Positions 1 through 8,750 of a stretch of 64,000 nt of DNA are shown one piece after another. Origin of the DNA: Rhizobium sp. Root708 (GTDB lineage Bacteria; Pseudomonadota; Alphaproteobacteria; Rhizobiales; Rhizobiaceae); the NCBI RefSeq assembly GCF_001429725.1, contig NZ_LMHV01000007.1, positions 186,001-250,000 of the forward strand. Direction: 5' to 3'. The notes beneath the pieces were generated by a model. It was not told the DNA's origin. It did no database searches and saw only the letters and a program-made list of their open reading frames with translations. Position numbers and translations under genes: made by a program. Position 1 is the first letter of the stretch. Every line of letters starts with the position of its first letter.

Positions 1-2072
1 ACGACTGCATCATCGTCGCCTCCGTTTCCTGCATCTACGGTATCGGCTCGGTCGAGACCTATACCGCCATGACCTTCCAGATGAATGTCGGCGACCGCCT
101 CGACCAGCGCCAGCTGCTCGCCGACCTCGTCGCCCAGCAATACAAGCGCCGCGACATGGATTTCCAGCGCGGCTCCTTCCGCGTCCGCGGCGACACCATC
201 GAAATCTTCCCGGCCCACTTGGAAGACGCGGCCTGGCGCATAAGCATGTTCGGCGACGAGATCGACGCCATCACCGAGTTCGACCCGCTGACCGGCGCCA
301 AGACCGGCGACCTGAAATCGGTGAAGATCTACGCCAACTCGCACTACGTCACCCCGCGCCCGACGCTGAACGCCGCCATCAAGTCGATCAAGGAGGAGCT
401 GAAGGGCCGCCTCGTCGAACTGGAAAAGGCCGGCCGCCTCTTGGAAGCCCAGCGCCTGGAACAGCGCACCCGCTACGATATCGAGATGCTCGAAGCGACC
501 GGCTCCTGCCAGGGCATCGAGAACTATTCGCGCTACCTGACCGGCCGCGACCCCGGCGACCCGCCGCCGACGCTGTTTGAATACGTCCCCGACAACGCCA
601 TCGTCTTCATCGACGAGAGCCACGTCACCATTCCGCAGATCGGCGGCATGTACCGGGGCGACTTTCGAAGAAAAGCGACGCTGGCCGAATACGGCTTCCG
701 CCTGCCGTCGTGCATGGACAACCGGCCGCTGCGCTTCGAGGAATGGGACGCCATGCGCCCCGACACCGTCGCCGTCTCGGCCACACCGGGCGGCTGGGAG
801 ATGGAACAGTCGGGCGGCGTCTTCGCCGAACAGGTGATCCGTCCGACCGGCCTGATCGATCCGCCGGTCGAGGTCCGCTCCGCCCGCAGCCAGGTCGACG
901 ACGTGCTCGGCGAGATCCGCGAGACCGCCGCGAAGGGCTACCGCACGCTGTGCACCGTGCTGACCAAGCGCATGGCCGAGGACCTGACCGAATATCTGCA
1001 CGAACAGGGCGTGCGCGTCCGCTACATGCACTCCGACATCGACACGCTCGAGCGCATCGAGATCATCCGCGATCTCCGCCTCGGCGCCTTCGACGTGCTC
1101 GTTGGCATCAACCTCCTGCGCGAAGGCCTCGACATTCCCGAATGCGGTTTCGTCGCCATCCTCGATGCCGACAAGGAAGGCTTCCTGCGCTCCGAGACCT
1201 CGCTGGTCCAGACCATCGGCCGCGCCGCGCGTAACGTCGACGGCAAGGTCATCCTCTATGCCGACAAGATCACCGGCTCGATGCAGCGGGCGATGGACGA
1301 AACCGCCCGCCGCCGCGAAAAGCAGGTCGCCTACAACGAGCAACACGGGATTACGCCGGAGAGCGTCAAGGCGAAGATTTCCGACATCCTCGATAGCGTC
1401 TACGAACGCGACCACGTCCGCGCCGACATCTCCGGCGCCTCGGGCAAGGGTTTCGCAGACGGCGGCAACCTCGTCGGCGGCAACCTGCAGACGCATCTCA
1501 ACGCGCTCGAAAAGCAGATGCGCGACGCCGCCGCCGACCTCGACTTCGAGAAGGCCGCCCGCCTCCGCGACGAGATCAAGCGCCTCAAGGCCGCCGAACT
1601 CGCCGTCATGGACGACCCGATGGCGCGCGAGGAAGCCCGCGCGCAGGAAGGCAGCGGCAGGAAGAGCGGCAAGCCGGCCGCAGGCGCCGAGCCCAAGTCC
1701 CTCTTCGCCAAGCCCGGCCTCGACAACATGGGCCCGGGCACCGACACCACGACGCCGCTCTTCCGCAAGCCCGATCTCGACGATATGGGCCGCGACGTCG
1801 CCGACCCCGCCGGCAAACCCCTCTTCCGCCGCAACACGCTCGACGAAATGACGGTCGGCCGCACTGAAAAACCGGTCGCAGGCCACCTGCCGGATAAGCC
1901 AGACGCCGCCAAGAGCACGAAGCGCTTCTCACCGCTGCTGGAAGGCCAGCCGGAGCGCGACGACGTCAGGCCGCTGGTCCGCGGCAAGACCGGCGTCGGG
2001 AGTTATGAGGATGCGGGTGACGTGAAGCGCAAGGGGCGGACCAAGGGCAAGACGGGGCGGCCAGGGCAGTAA
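1..2072 (+). CDS. uvrB: Excinuclease ABC subunit B (UvrB), 5' end outside the window
   Basis: UvrB is the DNA-damage verification helicase of nucleotide excision repair, working with UvrA and UvrC. The reading frame is open from base 3 to the TAA at 2070-2072 and begins mid-protein ([16 protein letters not shown]), so the N-terminus with Walker A lies upstream. Visible family motifs are the DESHVTIPQ block, [13 protein letters not shown] (helicase motif V), QTIGRAARN (motif VI), and a C-terminal UVR motif ([18 protein letters not shown]) for UvrC contact. After the UVR motif there is an extra tail of about 140 residues that E. coli UvrB does not have; it carries three copies of an LFxKPxLDxM-like motif. 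Identification is secure; only the true start is missing. Confidence 0.97.
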   Translation, partial: DCIIVASVSCIYGIGSVETYTAMTFQMNVGDRLDQRQLLADLVAQQYKRRDMDFQRGSFRVRGDTIEIFPAHLEDAAWRISMFGDEIDAITEFDPLTGAKTGDLKSVKIYANSHYVTPRPTLNAAIKSIKEELKGRLVELEKAGRLLEAQRLEQRTRYDIEMLEATGSCQGIENYSRYLTGRDPGDPPPTLFEYVPDNAIVFIDESHVTIPQIGGMYRGDFRRKATLAEYGFRLPSCMDNRPLRFEEWDAMRPDTVAVSATPGGWEMEQSGGVFAEQVIRPTGLIDPPVEVRSARSQVDDVLGEIRETAAKGYRTLCTVLTKRMAEDLTEYLHEQGVRVRYMHSDIDTLERIEIIRDLRLGAFDVLVGINLLREGLDIPECGFVAILDADKEGFLRSETSLVQTIGRAARNVDGKVILYADKITGSMQRAMDETARRREKQVAYNEQHGITPESVKAKISDILDSVYERDHVRADISGASGKGFADGGNLVGGNLQTHLNALEKQMRDAAADLDFEKAARLRDEIKRLKAAELAVMDDPMAREEARAQEGSGRKSGKPAAGAEPKSLFAKPGLDNMGPGTDTTTPLFRKPDLDDMGRDVADPAGKPLFRRNTLDEMTVGRTEKPVAGHLPDKPDAAKSTKRFSPLLEGQPERDDVRPLVRGKTGVGSYEDAGDVKRKGRTKGKTGRPGQ

Positions 2073-2120
2073 AGCTTCAATGGCTCGCGATAACATTAAG
2101 GCAATGCACCGCCGGAAACC

Positions 2121-2612
2121 TCAGTGTCTTGCCTTCGCCTTGAAGTTTTCCCTGTAGTAGGAAATTGCCGACGAGAGCCTAGCATAGCCATCATACCACC
2201 GAATTAGCTGCACGATCCCCAACAAGAAAGGCGAAGTGAAGATCAAGCAACTCCAAACCGACGTGGACCGAGCTATACAGATCGTTGGCACAATTGACGA
2301 AATAACCAGAAGCAAGAAAGCAACAAATCCTATTATGGCAGAGGCAAACGTCAGCCGGCCGTTCATAATCCCGATTCTATTTAGCTCGAACTGAAATTGT
2401 AGCTTCTCGTTCCCGAGATCGCTAAGGCCGGCTTTGCCATGAATTCGTTCAGTGAATTTCAGAACGCGAGCACACTCGGCTAGTATTTTTTCATTTTTTA
2501 TATCGATAATCTGAGATAGAATCGGATAAGCAAATGCAACCCCAACGCCCGTTGAGAATACGTTCTGAAGTGACGTAAGCAGTACTCCTTCGCAGGCTAC
2601 CTCTAATGACAT
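2121..2612 (-). CDS. Small multi-span membrane protein, function unknown
   Basis: I do not recognise this 163-residue protein. It has a weak hydrophobic stretch near residues 20-38 and two clear membrane segments at about 87-110 and 117-138, with a charged, helical middle region between the first and second. Base composition is much more AT-rich than the surrounding chromosome, and codon use differs from neighbours, as in the two genes next door. Its proposed start overlaps by seven bases the start of the divergent protease gene at 2606, which is unusual, so either start could be wrong. No Shine-Dalgarno sequence stands out. It is probably part of the same acquired island as the protease pair. 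Confidence 0.55.
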   Translation of the reverse strand: MSLEVACEGVLLTSLQNVFSTGVGVAFAYPILSQIIDIKNEKILAECARVLKFTERIHGKAGLSDLGNEKLQFQFELNRIGIMNGRLTFASAIIGFVAFLLLVISSIVPTICIARSTSVWSCLIFTSPFLLGIVQLIRWYDGYARLSSAISYYRENFKAKARH

Positions 2613-3775
2613 TCAATCCCTCAACGGTGAAAAACATAATTGGCGCGCGCGGCCTTACGATCGATGAGGTATCGAAGGCTGCAGGCATGTCCGTCAAAAG
2701 GGTTCATGCAACCCTCGACGGTGACAATATCCCAACAAAGAATCAGATAGTTAATTTAGCTGCCAAGATGGCAGTGCCGCCATATGCTTTCTTCGCTGAC
2801 CAATACATTGTACCGGCGTCACCCATCCTGGACTTTCGGGCTTCCAAACCGGAATCTCTCAAATACGGAAAGGATGCTAGCCGGTTCGAGTACATTTTTA
2901 CGCTTAGAGACTTTCTTGCGAGACTATATAACCGTTTAGATCTCGATGCACCCGAGATCCTTTTCTCATCTGAGCCCGAAGGAAACCCTGAACAATTTGC
3001 AAAGTCAGTGGAGAACCTGCTCGACCTTCAAGCGATAAGAGCGGAGTCGAATTCTAAATCGGACTTCTACAGACTTTTTAGAAAAGCGATAGAAACGCTT
3101 GGTGTGTTCGTCATACAAGACCACAACATTTCCACGAACGTCGATGGATTTGCTCTTTATCACGCAAACTTCACGTCCAATTTGATATTCGTGAATACGC
3201 TGAAGCGAAATCCCGGAGCGAAGAGCTTCACTCTTGCACACGAACTGTCGCATATTCTTGGAAAGCGCTCGGCTATATCAAACAATTACGAATATGATAA
3301 TGAGATTGAAGCCTACGCGAACGATTTTGCCGGGTGCCTCCTGATTCCTCGCGAGGCTTTGATCGACGAACTGAATTCAAAGAAGTATTTCTTCAACTCC
3401 TACGAAATGGCAAGGCAGTCGGCCGATAAGCTTTCTGACATTTTCAGATGCAGCGTCAGCGCGATGTTGGTTAGACTGGAGAGGCTTGGATACTCGAAGC
3501 ACGAGTATACAAAAGCCTTTCTGGCTGGCTTTGGAAAAGCCAATTTCCTCGATACTGACAAACCACCAGCATTCGGCCCGAAGGATGGTCCTAAGCCAGG
3601 CGTTATTGATCTTGCATATTTTGGCACACGAGCCACAGCGGTCTTAGTTGCAGCTTTACAGCGTGGTTTAACTACAAAATACGAAATATTCGAGAATACC
3701 GGCCTCTCCAAGAAGAGAATTGATGGGCTTCTCCAAGTTGCTTCAGAAAAAAACCTACTAGGGCAGTTCGATTAG
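2606..3775 (+). CDS. XRE-type HTH / ImmA-IrrE family zinc metallopeptidase
   Basis: This 389-residue protein has an N-terminal helix-turn-helix resembling the XRE/Cro type (about residues 10-55: TIDEVSKAAGMSVKRVHATL) and a central gluzincin-like domain with the zinc motif HELSH at residues 212-216 and a downstream EAYAN block at 235-239 supplying the likely third ligand. That combination is typical of the ImmA/IrrE family, whose members cleave repressors or regulators (ImmA of ICEBs1, IrrE/DdrO in Deinococcus). The C-terminal 70 residues may be a second winged-helix. It is followed after one base by the next gene (TAG-G-ATG), so the two are co-translated. The sequence is AT-rich and looks horizontally acquired. 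The substrate is unknown. Confidence 0.8.
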   Translation: MTFNPSTVKNIIGARGLTIDEVSKAAGMSVKRVHATLDGDNIPTKNQIVNLAAKMAVPPYAFFADQYIVPASPILDFRASKPESLKYGKDASRFEYIFTLRDFLARLYNRLDLDAPEILFSSEPEGNPEQFAKSVENLLDLQAIRAESNSKSDFYRLFRKAIETLGVFVIQDHNISTNVDGFALYHANFTSNLIFVNTLKRNPGAKSFTLAHELSHILGKRSAISNNYEYDNEIEAYANDFAGCLLIPREALIDELNSKKYFFNSYEMARQSADKLSDIFRCSVSAMLVRLERLGYSKHEYTKAFLAGFGKANFLDTDKPPAFGPKDGPKPGVIDLAYFGTRATAVLVAALQRGLTTKYEIFENTGLSKKRIDGLLQVASEKNLLGQFD

Positions 3776-3776
3776 G

Positions 3777-4172
3777 ATGGCTTCAATACTCGAATTTACA
3801 GTTGCCACGGAAGCAGCTGACGCAATGGATAATACAGGACTTTGCGCCCATGGTTGCACATCGTTCTCTCCGCTAGGGCTCGCCAGAGCAGAAGCCGACG
3901 ACATTCAACGATTTGATCCAGATGCATTTGAGAAACTGAATCATTTCGGGGTAACCATACATGAAGTTGAGATCGAAGATTTTGATTATATTGGCTCTTT
4001 GTCTCATTTAGCTGTAGTGAACCAGTTTGATAGCAAAACCACCAAGAAGCTCTACAAGCATGCTATTGCTGTTCGGCTGGGGCGAGACCTTCTGATCGCA
4101 AACGAATCGCCAGAAAAAGACACGATCGAGGCGGTCTCCTTAGCGTTCGGGAATGCCTATCATATACTCTAA
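3777..4172 (+). CDS. Unknown 131-aa protein coupled to the ImmA-type protease
   Basis: I do not recognise this protein. It is 131 residues, acidic in its first half, has no signal peptide or membrane segment, and contains only two cysteines, close together (LCAHGC). It starts one base after the stop of the HTH/metallopeptidase gene, so it is almost certainly in the same mRNA and translationally coupled. ImmA/IrrE proteases are commonly encoded next to the protein they cleave or regulate, so by position this is a candidate substrate, antitoxin-like partner or effector; that is inference only. I looked for PIN-domain acidic residues, as found in DUF4411 partners of ImmA-like proteins, and did not find a convincing set. 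Confidence 0.65.
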   Translation: MASILEFTVATEAADAMDNTGLCAHGCTSFSPLGLARAEADDIQRFDPDAFEKLNHFGVTIHEVEIEDFDYIGSLSHLAVVNQFDSKTTKKLYKHAIAVRLGRDLLIANESPEKDTIEAVSLAFGNAYHIL

Positions 4173-4840
4173 CCTGGTGGTTAACGTCTCGGACGGTGCC
4201 GCTAGCGCGTCTGAGTCTGACGTCTGACTCTTGAAGACACTATCGGCAGGGCGCGACTTAAGGGCTAGGCCCTCGCGGTAGACAACCTGTTCCGGGCGGC
4301 GCTCACGCAGCGCCCGTTGAACAGAGAAAACCGGATCCCCGTAAAAACAGAGACATACGCCTCGCTTCATCCCCACCTCTCCCAACCCATGCCATCATCC
4401 CCTCGTCCCGTCACGGATACACCGCAAGGCGTTGCGGCGAGGCGGGACCGGCGCGGGGTGGGAGGGTAGGACGCAAAACCTGACACACCGGGTCCGCAGA
4501 AAATGGTCTCCCTCCGGGGACGGCGGCGTTCGCGTGAATGCGGCGTCGAGTTGAGCCCCGGACGTGCTTGTGTGGCACACATGGCCCCCAGGGAAGCGAA
4601 CGCTTCCTCGGGCAAGGCGGCAGAGGGACCGGAGTTGCGGGCATAAACCGCCGAACGGGGCGCTCGACAGCGCCATTTTAGACTTTTCAGATGAGGCTCT
4701 TTCGAGCGCCCCGTCCGAACCCTGTCGCCCGCAAGGGCCGGCAAACCGATGCCAGGATCAAACCACGGGTGAAACCAGCCGCGTGAAGGCAAAGCCGCGC
4801 GCCGCCGGCAGCGCGGCGATGCGAAGATGGAGGAGCAGGC
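4173..4840. repeat. Non-coding GC-rich stretch resembling a dispersed repeat, with a 13-bp inverted repeat
   Basis: There is no convincing gene here, although several overlapping frames are open on the minus strand between about 4390 and 4720. From memory, the peptides that those frames would encode (for example CVRFCVLPSHPAPVPP) occur as spurious annotations in many Bradyrhizobium and Afipia genomes, which would make this a dispersed non-coding repeat; I could not verify that. A perfect 13-bp inverted repeat lies at 4655-4667 and 4702-4714 with a 34-base AT-richer loop. It sits at the right edge of the AT-rich island and may mark an insertion boundary. Confidence 0.35.
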
Positions 4841-5287
4841 ATGACCACATCCGAAGCGAAGGCGCCCAAGGCGGGCATGAGCGATTGGGAACGCCGCATC
4901 GGCGACTACGGCACGCTGAGGCTGCGCCAGCGCACCGCCGAGATGCTCGGCCTGCCGGCAAGGGTCTGCGGCGTGCGCAACTGCCGCCGCACGAGATCCT
5001 GCCTGTTCGCATTCATCGACACGAAGCTTGCGGTCTGTTCCACGATGCTGACCGAGGAGGAGCGCAAGGCGCATGACGAACTCCTCGATTTCGCCGCCCG
5101 CGTCTACGAAGCGGCCCACTCCGGCCACTTCGGCAACCTCTATCGCCTGCTTTTTCAGAACCCGCCGGAATATCACCGCTCGGTGATAGAGATCGTCCGC
5201 CATGCCCTGCCGCCCGGCCATTCCGGACATGACGGCCTCGACGCGATCCGCAGGATCGCCGCGCAACGGCTGGTTGGTACCATTTAG
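4841..5287 (+). CDS. Hypothetical protein, 148 aa, cysteine-containing
   Basis: I do not recognise a family. A strong Shine-Dalgarno sequence (ATGGAGGAGCAGGC before the ATG) and GC-rich rhizobial codon use argue that this is a real gene. The protein has no signal peptide or membrane helix. A basic, cysteine-bearing patch (VCGVRNCRRTRSC, about residues 43-55) could bind metal or nucleic acid, but the spacing does not match a known zinc ribbon. The rest looks helical. It stands alone between the repeat-like stretch and the cold-shock gene. Confidence 0.6.
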   Translation: MTTSEAKAPKAGMSDWERRIGDYGTLRLRQRTAEMLGLPARVCGVRNCRRTRSCLFAFIDTKLAVCSTMLTEEERKAHDELLDFAARVYEAAHSGHFGNLYRLLFQNPPEYHRSVIEIVRHALPPGHSGHDGLDAIRRIAAQRLVGTI

Positions 5288-5662
5288 GGACAGTTTCCGG
5301 CAATGGGACAGTAGCCGCCGTGAATGCTTACCATTCGTCAAGTATCTGAATCTTTGGGGATTCCCGTTTTGTAGAATCGCATGCCACAATATTGCCGCTT
5401 GCCTTTTGCTTCGAATGCTGTCACCAAATGCGGCTCTCGGGCATTTGCATGCCGGTGACTGGACTGATGTGGTAAAGCTTTCCGGCAGGAAGGCAGCGTG
5501 GGGGACCCCGCGTGACTGAGACGTTCTTTCCCCGTTCGTGAACTACTCGACTGAGCTTTCGCGCGCTGAATTTCGATGGAGGAGCGCGAAAGTGAAAGCC
5601 GTCCGTTTCCTCTCGAGGGGCGCGGATACCAAACAGACTACAGGGAAAAGGACCTATCCCCC
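5288..5662 (+). promoter_or_regulatory. Intergenic region with long structured leader of the cold-shock gene
   Basis: No supported gene lies here. The 3' part is probably the long 5' untranslated leader typical of csp mRNAs. It contains a perfect 9-bp stem, CTTTCGCGC at 5556-5564 pairing with GCGCGAAAG at 5584-5592, with a GGAGGA-like tract exposed in the loop. Such leaders in csp genes change fold with temperature and control translation; that role here is inference. The promoter was not identified. Confidence 0.4.
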
Positions 5663-5875
5663 ATGGCCACCAAAGGCACCGTAAAATTCTTCAACCAGGA
5701 CAAGGGTTTTGGTTTCATCACGCCAGAAGGCGGCGCGAAGGACGTTTTCGTCCACATCTCCGCGCTCCAGGCTTCCGGCATCCAGTCGCTGCGCGAAGGC
5801 CAGCAGGTTACCTTCGACACCGAGCCGGATCGCATGGGCAAGGGCCCGAAGGCCGTCAACATCTCGGCTAACTAA
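5663..5875 (+). CDS. cspA: Cold-shock protein, CspA family
   Basis: A 70-residue single cold-shock (OB-fold) domain that binds single-stranded RNA/DNA and acts as an RNA chaperone in the cytoplasm. RNP1 (KGFGFI, residues 14-19) and RNP2 (VFVHI, residues 28-32) are both intact and the length is that of the whole family. I chose the ATG at 5663 ([10 protein letters not shown]), preceded by AAGGA at a suitable distance, rather than the longer in-frame start at 5576, because family members begin exactly here. Several csp paralogues are normal in rhizobia, so the exact paralogue name is uncertain. A good intrinsic terminator follows. Confidence 0.95.
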   Translation: MATKGTVKFFNQDKGFGFITPEGGAKDVFVHISALQASGIQSLREGQQVTFDTEPDRMGKGPKAVNISAN

Positions 5876-5902
5876 TTCATTTTCTGCTTCGGCAGGAAAG
5901 AG

Positions 5903-5933
5903 AACGGCGCTCTGCAAGGGGCGCCGTTTTTCG
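5903..5933 (+). terminator. Rho-independent terminator after cspA
   Basis: The stem ACGGCGC (5904-5910) pairs with GCGCCGT (5921-5927), with a ten-base loop, and is followed directly by a T run. It lies 28 bases after the cspA stop codon. Confidence 0.85.
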
Positions 5934-6306
5934 TTTGGGGATGGTGCAATGGCCCCGCGAATTGCGAAGGCGGCGATGCGGATCGAGAGCGGATCGGCCT
6001 ATCCGAGGTTTGGCGACACGGTCGCGGCGGTCTCAGGCTTGGCTCACCCAAGATTGCCCACATAGCAACGTCCCCTCTACCGGAAACCGTGCAACACTCC
6101 TCGCAAGGTTAGGACGTCCGCTGCGTCAGCAATGCATCCGCTTTAAAGCACGATGAAGCGGGCAAGGCATGGGGAGGTTTGGAGGCTTTTCGGTAAGGAC
6201 GGGTTTCGTTGAACCGCCAAAGGCAGACGCTTCACCCGCACGCCAGCTGGAGCGCTGGACACAACGCCTTGCAGACGCCCAGCCACCTCGCTCCGTCGTG
6301 CGGCCG
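5934..6306. other. Intergenic stretch with no supported gene
   Basis: Short open frames exist on both strands, but none has a Shine-Dalgarno site, a recognisable protein or convincing codon use. I see no RNA gene or repeat. It separates the cspA terminator from the 3' end of dusA on the opposite strand. Confidence 0.5.
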
Positions 6307-7335
6307 CTATGCGCCGACCGCTTCCCTAGTGCCGTCGAAATCGACCGCGGCAAAGGCTGCGGCAATCACCTCGGGTCCGGCGCCCGCCTTGACGGCGTCG
6401 GTCGACAGGATCTGCCGATAGCGGCGCGCGCCTGGTAGCCCCGTGAACAGCCCGACCATATGCCGCGCCACCTGCTGCAGCCGCCCGCCAGCGGCGATGT
6501 GGCGCTCGGCATAGGCCATCATCCGGTCGCGGATCGCGCCCCAGTCGGCCGCCTCCGCCGCCGCGCCATAGAAGCGGCGGTCGACATCGGCGAGAACCGA
6601 GGCATTCTGATAGGCCGCGCGCCCGAGCATGATGCCGTCGATGTGGTCGAGATGCCCGGCCGCCTCGTCGAGCGTCTGGATGCCGCCATTGATGCCGATG
6701 AAGACATCCGGCCGCGCCTGCTTCGTGCGGTAGACGATCTCGTAATCGAGAGGCGGGATCTCGCGGTTCTCCTTCGGCGACAGGCCCTTCAGCCAGGCCT
6801 TGCGCGCATGGATCCAGATCGCGTCGGCACCGGCATCGAGCACCCGATCGAGAAGGCCGGGCAGCGCCGCTTCCGGATCCTGCTCGTCGACGCCGATCCG
6901 GCACTTCACCGTCACAGGCACGTCGGCCACCGCCTTCATCGCCGCCACGCAGGCCGCCACGGTCTCGGGCGTCAGCATCAGGCAGGCGCCGAAGGTGCCC
7001 GACTGTACCCGGTCCGAGGGACAGCCGACATTGAGGTTGATCTCGTCATAGCCGTAGGGCGCGGCGATCCTGACCGCCTCGGCAAGCTTTGCCGGATCCG
7101 ATCCGCCGAGCTGCAGCGCGACAGGATGCTCCGCCGCATCGAAGGACAGCAGCCGTTCGCGAGGCCCATGGATGATCGCATCGGCGACGACCATTTCCGT
7201 GTAGAGCAGCGCATTGCGGCTGATCTGCCGGTGGAAATAGCGGCAATGGCGATCGGTCCAGTCGATCATCGGCGCAACGGCGAAGATCGGCTGGCCTGAT
7301 TTCAGGGCCTCGGCGTAGAAATTGGATGTGGTCAT
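6307..7335 (-). CDS. dusA: tRNA-dihydrouridine synthase A
   Basis: A flavoenzyme that reduces uridine to dihydrouridine in the D-loop of tRNA (U20/U20a for the DusA class) using NADPH. The 342-residue protein is a TIM barrel with the Dus signature: PMIDWTDRHCRYF near the N-terminus, ALQLGGSDP, and NLNVGCPSDRVQSGTFGACL carrying the catalytic cysteine; the C-terminal helical domain (RHMVGLFTGLPGARRYRQIL) is DusA-like. I chose the ATG at 7335 (MTTSNFYAEAL) over a TTG six codons upstream. It is transcribed alone, divergent from the FAH-family gene. Confidence 0.95.
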   Translation of the reverse strand: MTTSNFYAEALKSGQPIFAVAPMIDWTDRHCRYFHRQISRNALLYTEMVVADAIIHGPRERLLSFDAAEHPVALQLGGSDPAKLAEAVRIAAPYGYDEINLNVGCPSDRVQSGTFGACLMLTPETVAACVAAMKAVADVPVTVKCRIGVDEQDPEAALPGLLDRVLDAGADAIWIHARKAWLKGLSPKENREIPPLDYEIVYRTKQARPDVFIGINGGIQTLDEAAGHLDHIDGIMLGRAAYQNASVLADVDRRFYGAAAEAADWGAIRDRMMAYAERHIAAGGRLQQVARHMVGLFTGLPGARRYRQILSTDAVKAGAGPEVIAAAFAAVDFDGTREAVGA

Positions 7336-7513
7336 GCCGCGCTCATAGCGCAAAGACGGGCGAAATGCCAGTTTGCAGGGCGCAGGGCAGCAATGCGGCG
7401 ATGCGCAGCCAAATCGCCCATGTCCAAATTACCCATGCCATGACGAACCATGCTTCCCCCCTCGCCGGGTTTGCGTCTAAGATGCCTGACGTCATGAACA
7501 GCAAGAGCCTGCA

Positions 7514-8209
7514 ATGTCCCTTTCCGCGACTGTCATCCCCCTTCCGCAACCCGTCCTGCTTCCTGTCGAAGGCACCGCCGAGACCTTTCCCGTCCGTCGC
7601 GTCTACTGCGTCGGGCGCAACTATGCCGACCACGCGATCGAGATGGGCCATGACCCGAGCCGCGAGCCGCCCTTCTTCTTCCAGAAGAACGCCGAGAACC
7701 TGCTGCCCGCAGGCAGTGATTTCCCCTACCCGCCGCTCTCGAGCGACGTGCATTTCGAGGTCGAGTGCGTTCTGGCGCTGAAGGCCGGCGGCCAGGATAT
7801 CGCCGCCGACAAGGCGCTTGATTGTATCTACGGCTATGCCGTCGGCATTGACTTCACCCGTCGCGACCTGCAGGCGGAGGCCAAGAAGCTCGGCCGTCCC
7901 TGGGAAGTCGCCAAGGCGTTCGAGTTTTCCGCACCCGTGTCGCCGATCGTCCCGGCGGCCAAGCTCGGGCATCCCTCGGCTGGTCGGATCTGGCTGGAGC
8001 TGAACGGCAAGCGCGTCCAGGATGGCGACCTCAACCAGATGATCTGGAAGGTGCCTGAAATCATCGCCGAGCTTTCGAAGCTTTTCATCCTGGCGCCGGG
8101 CGACGTCATCATGACCGGCACGCCGGCCGGTGTCGGCGCAGTGAAGAAGGGCGACCGCGTCGATTGCGGTATCGACGGTATCGCCGCGCTGTCGGTGAAG
8201 GTAGCCTGA
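7514..8209 (+). CDS. Fumarylacetoacetate hydrolase family protein
   Basis: A 231-residue FAH-fold enzyme; members hydrolyse C-C bonds of acylpyruvates (for example fumarylpyruvate) or isomerise or decarboxylate related diketo acids. The metal-binding acids E82 and E84 (HFEVECVLAL) and D113 (GIDFTRRD) are present, as are VGRNYADHAIEMG and the C-terminal PGDVIMTGTPAGVG signature. The short length matches bacterial acylpyruvase/fumarylpyruvate hydrolase-like proteins rather than mammalian FAH. It is followed ten bases later by a gamma-carbonic anhydrase gene, so the two are likely cotranscribed. The physiological substrate cannot be decided from context. Confidence 0.9.
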   Translation: MSLSATVIPLPQPVLLPVEGTAETFPVRRVYCVGRNYADHAIEMGHDPSREPPFFFQKNAENLLPAGSDFPYPPLSSDVHFEVECVLALKAGGQDIAADKALDCIYGYAVGIDFTRRDLQAEAKKLGRPWEVAKAFEFSAPVSPIVPAAKLGHPSAGRIWLELNGKRVQDGDLNQMIWKVPEIIAELSKLFILAPGDVIMTGTPAGVGAVKKGDRVDCGIDGIAALSVKVA

Positions 8210-8219
8210 GGAGACGTCC

Positions 8220-8747
8220 ATGCCTGTCTACGCGCTCGGCGGACTGACGCCGGATCTGCCGGCGCCCGGCACCTACTGGATCGCGCCGGATGCCCATGTC
8301 ATCGGCCAGGTGTCGCTCGGCGTCGATGTCGGCATCTGGTTTGGCGCGGTGCTGCGCGGCGACAACGAACCTGTCGTGGTCGGCGCGGCCACGAACATCC
8401 AGGAAGGTGCGATGCTGCACACCGATCCCGGGCATCCGGTCACGATCGGCGAAGGCTGCACCATCGGCCACCACGCCATCGTCCACGGCTGCACGATCGG
8501 CGACAATTCGTTGATCGGCATGGGCGCGACTGTGCTGAACGGCGCCAGGATCGGCAACAATTGCCTGGTGGGTGCCAATGCGCTGATCACCGAGGGCAAG
8601 GAGTTTCCCGACAATTCCCTGATCGTCGGCTCGCCCGCGCGGGTTATCCGCACGCTCGACGAGGCGGCGATCGAGGGGCTGCGCCGCTCGGCCGAGAAAT
8701 ATGTCGGCAACTGGCAGCGTTTTGCCCGCGACCTGCGTCCCCTCTGA
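8220..8747 (+). CDS. Gamma-class carbonic anhydrase-like hexapeptide protein
   Basis: A 175-residue left-handed beta-helix protein of the YrdA/PaaY/gamma-carbonic anhydrase family. Hexapeptide repeats run from about residue 25 to 140. The three histidines that bind metal in the family appear as H67 (MLHTDPGH) and the pair H84 and H89 in IGHHAIVHGC. The start at 8220 has a strong GAGGAGA site just upstream, ten bases after the FAH-family stop. Many members bind metal, but not all have measurable carbonic anhydrase activity, so the enzymatic role is less certain than the fold. Confidence 0.93.
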   Translation: MPVYALGGLTPDLPAPGTYWIAPDAHVIGQVSLGVDVGIWFGAVLRGDNEPVVVGAATNIQEGAMLHTDPGHPVTIGEGCTIGHHAIVHGCTIGDNSLIGMGATVLNGARIGNNCLVGANALITEGKEFPDNSLIVGSPARVIRTLDEAAIEGLRRSAEKYVGNWQRFARDLRPL

Positions 8748-8750
8748 CCG

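Noticed and set aside
3777..4172. PIN/DUF4411 toxin assignment for the protease partner
   Set aside because: The conserved acidic residues and LLDANVFI-like start of that family are not present.
4841..5287. Minus-strand frames over the 148-aa hypothetical gene
   Set aside because: They lack ribosome sites, while the plus-strand gene has a strong GGAGGA site.
5935..6438. Short open frames between cspA and dusA on both strands
   Set aside because: No ribosome sites, arginine-rich shadow-like translations and no homology that I recognise.
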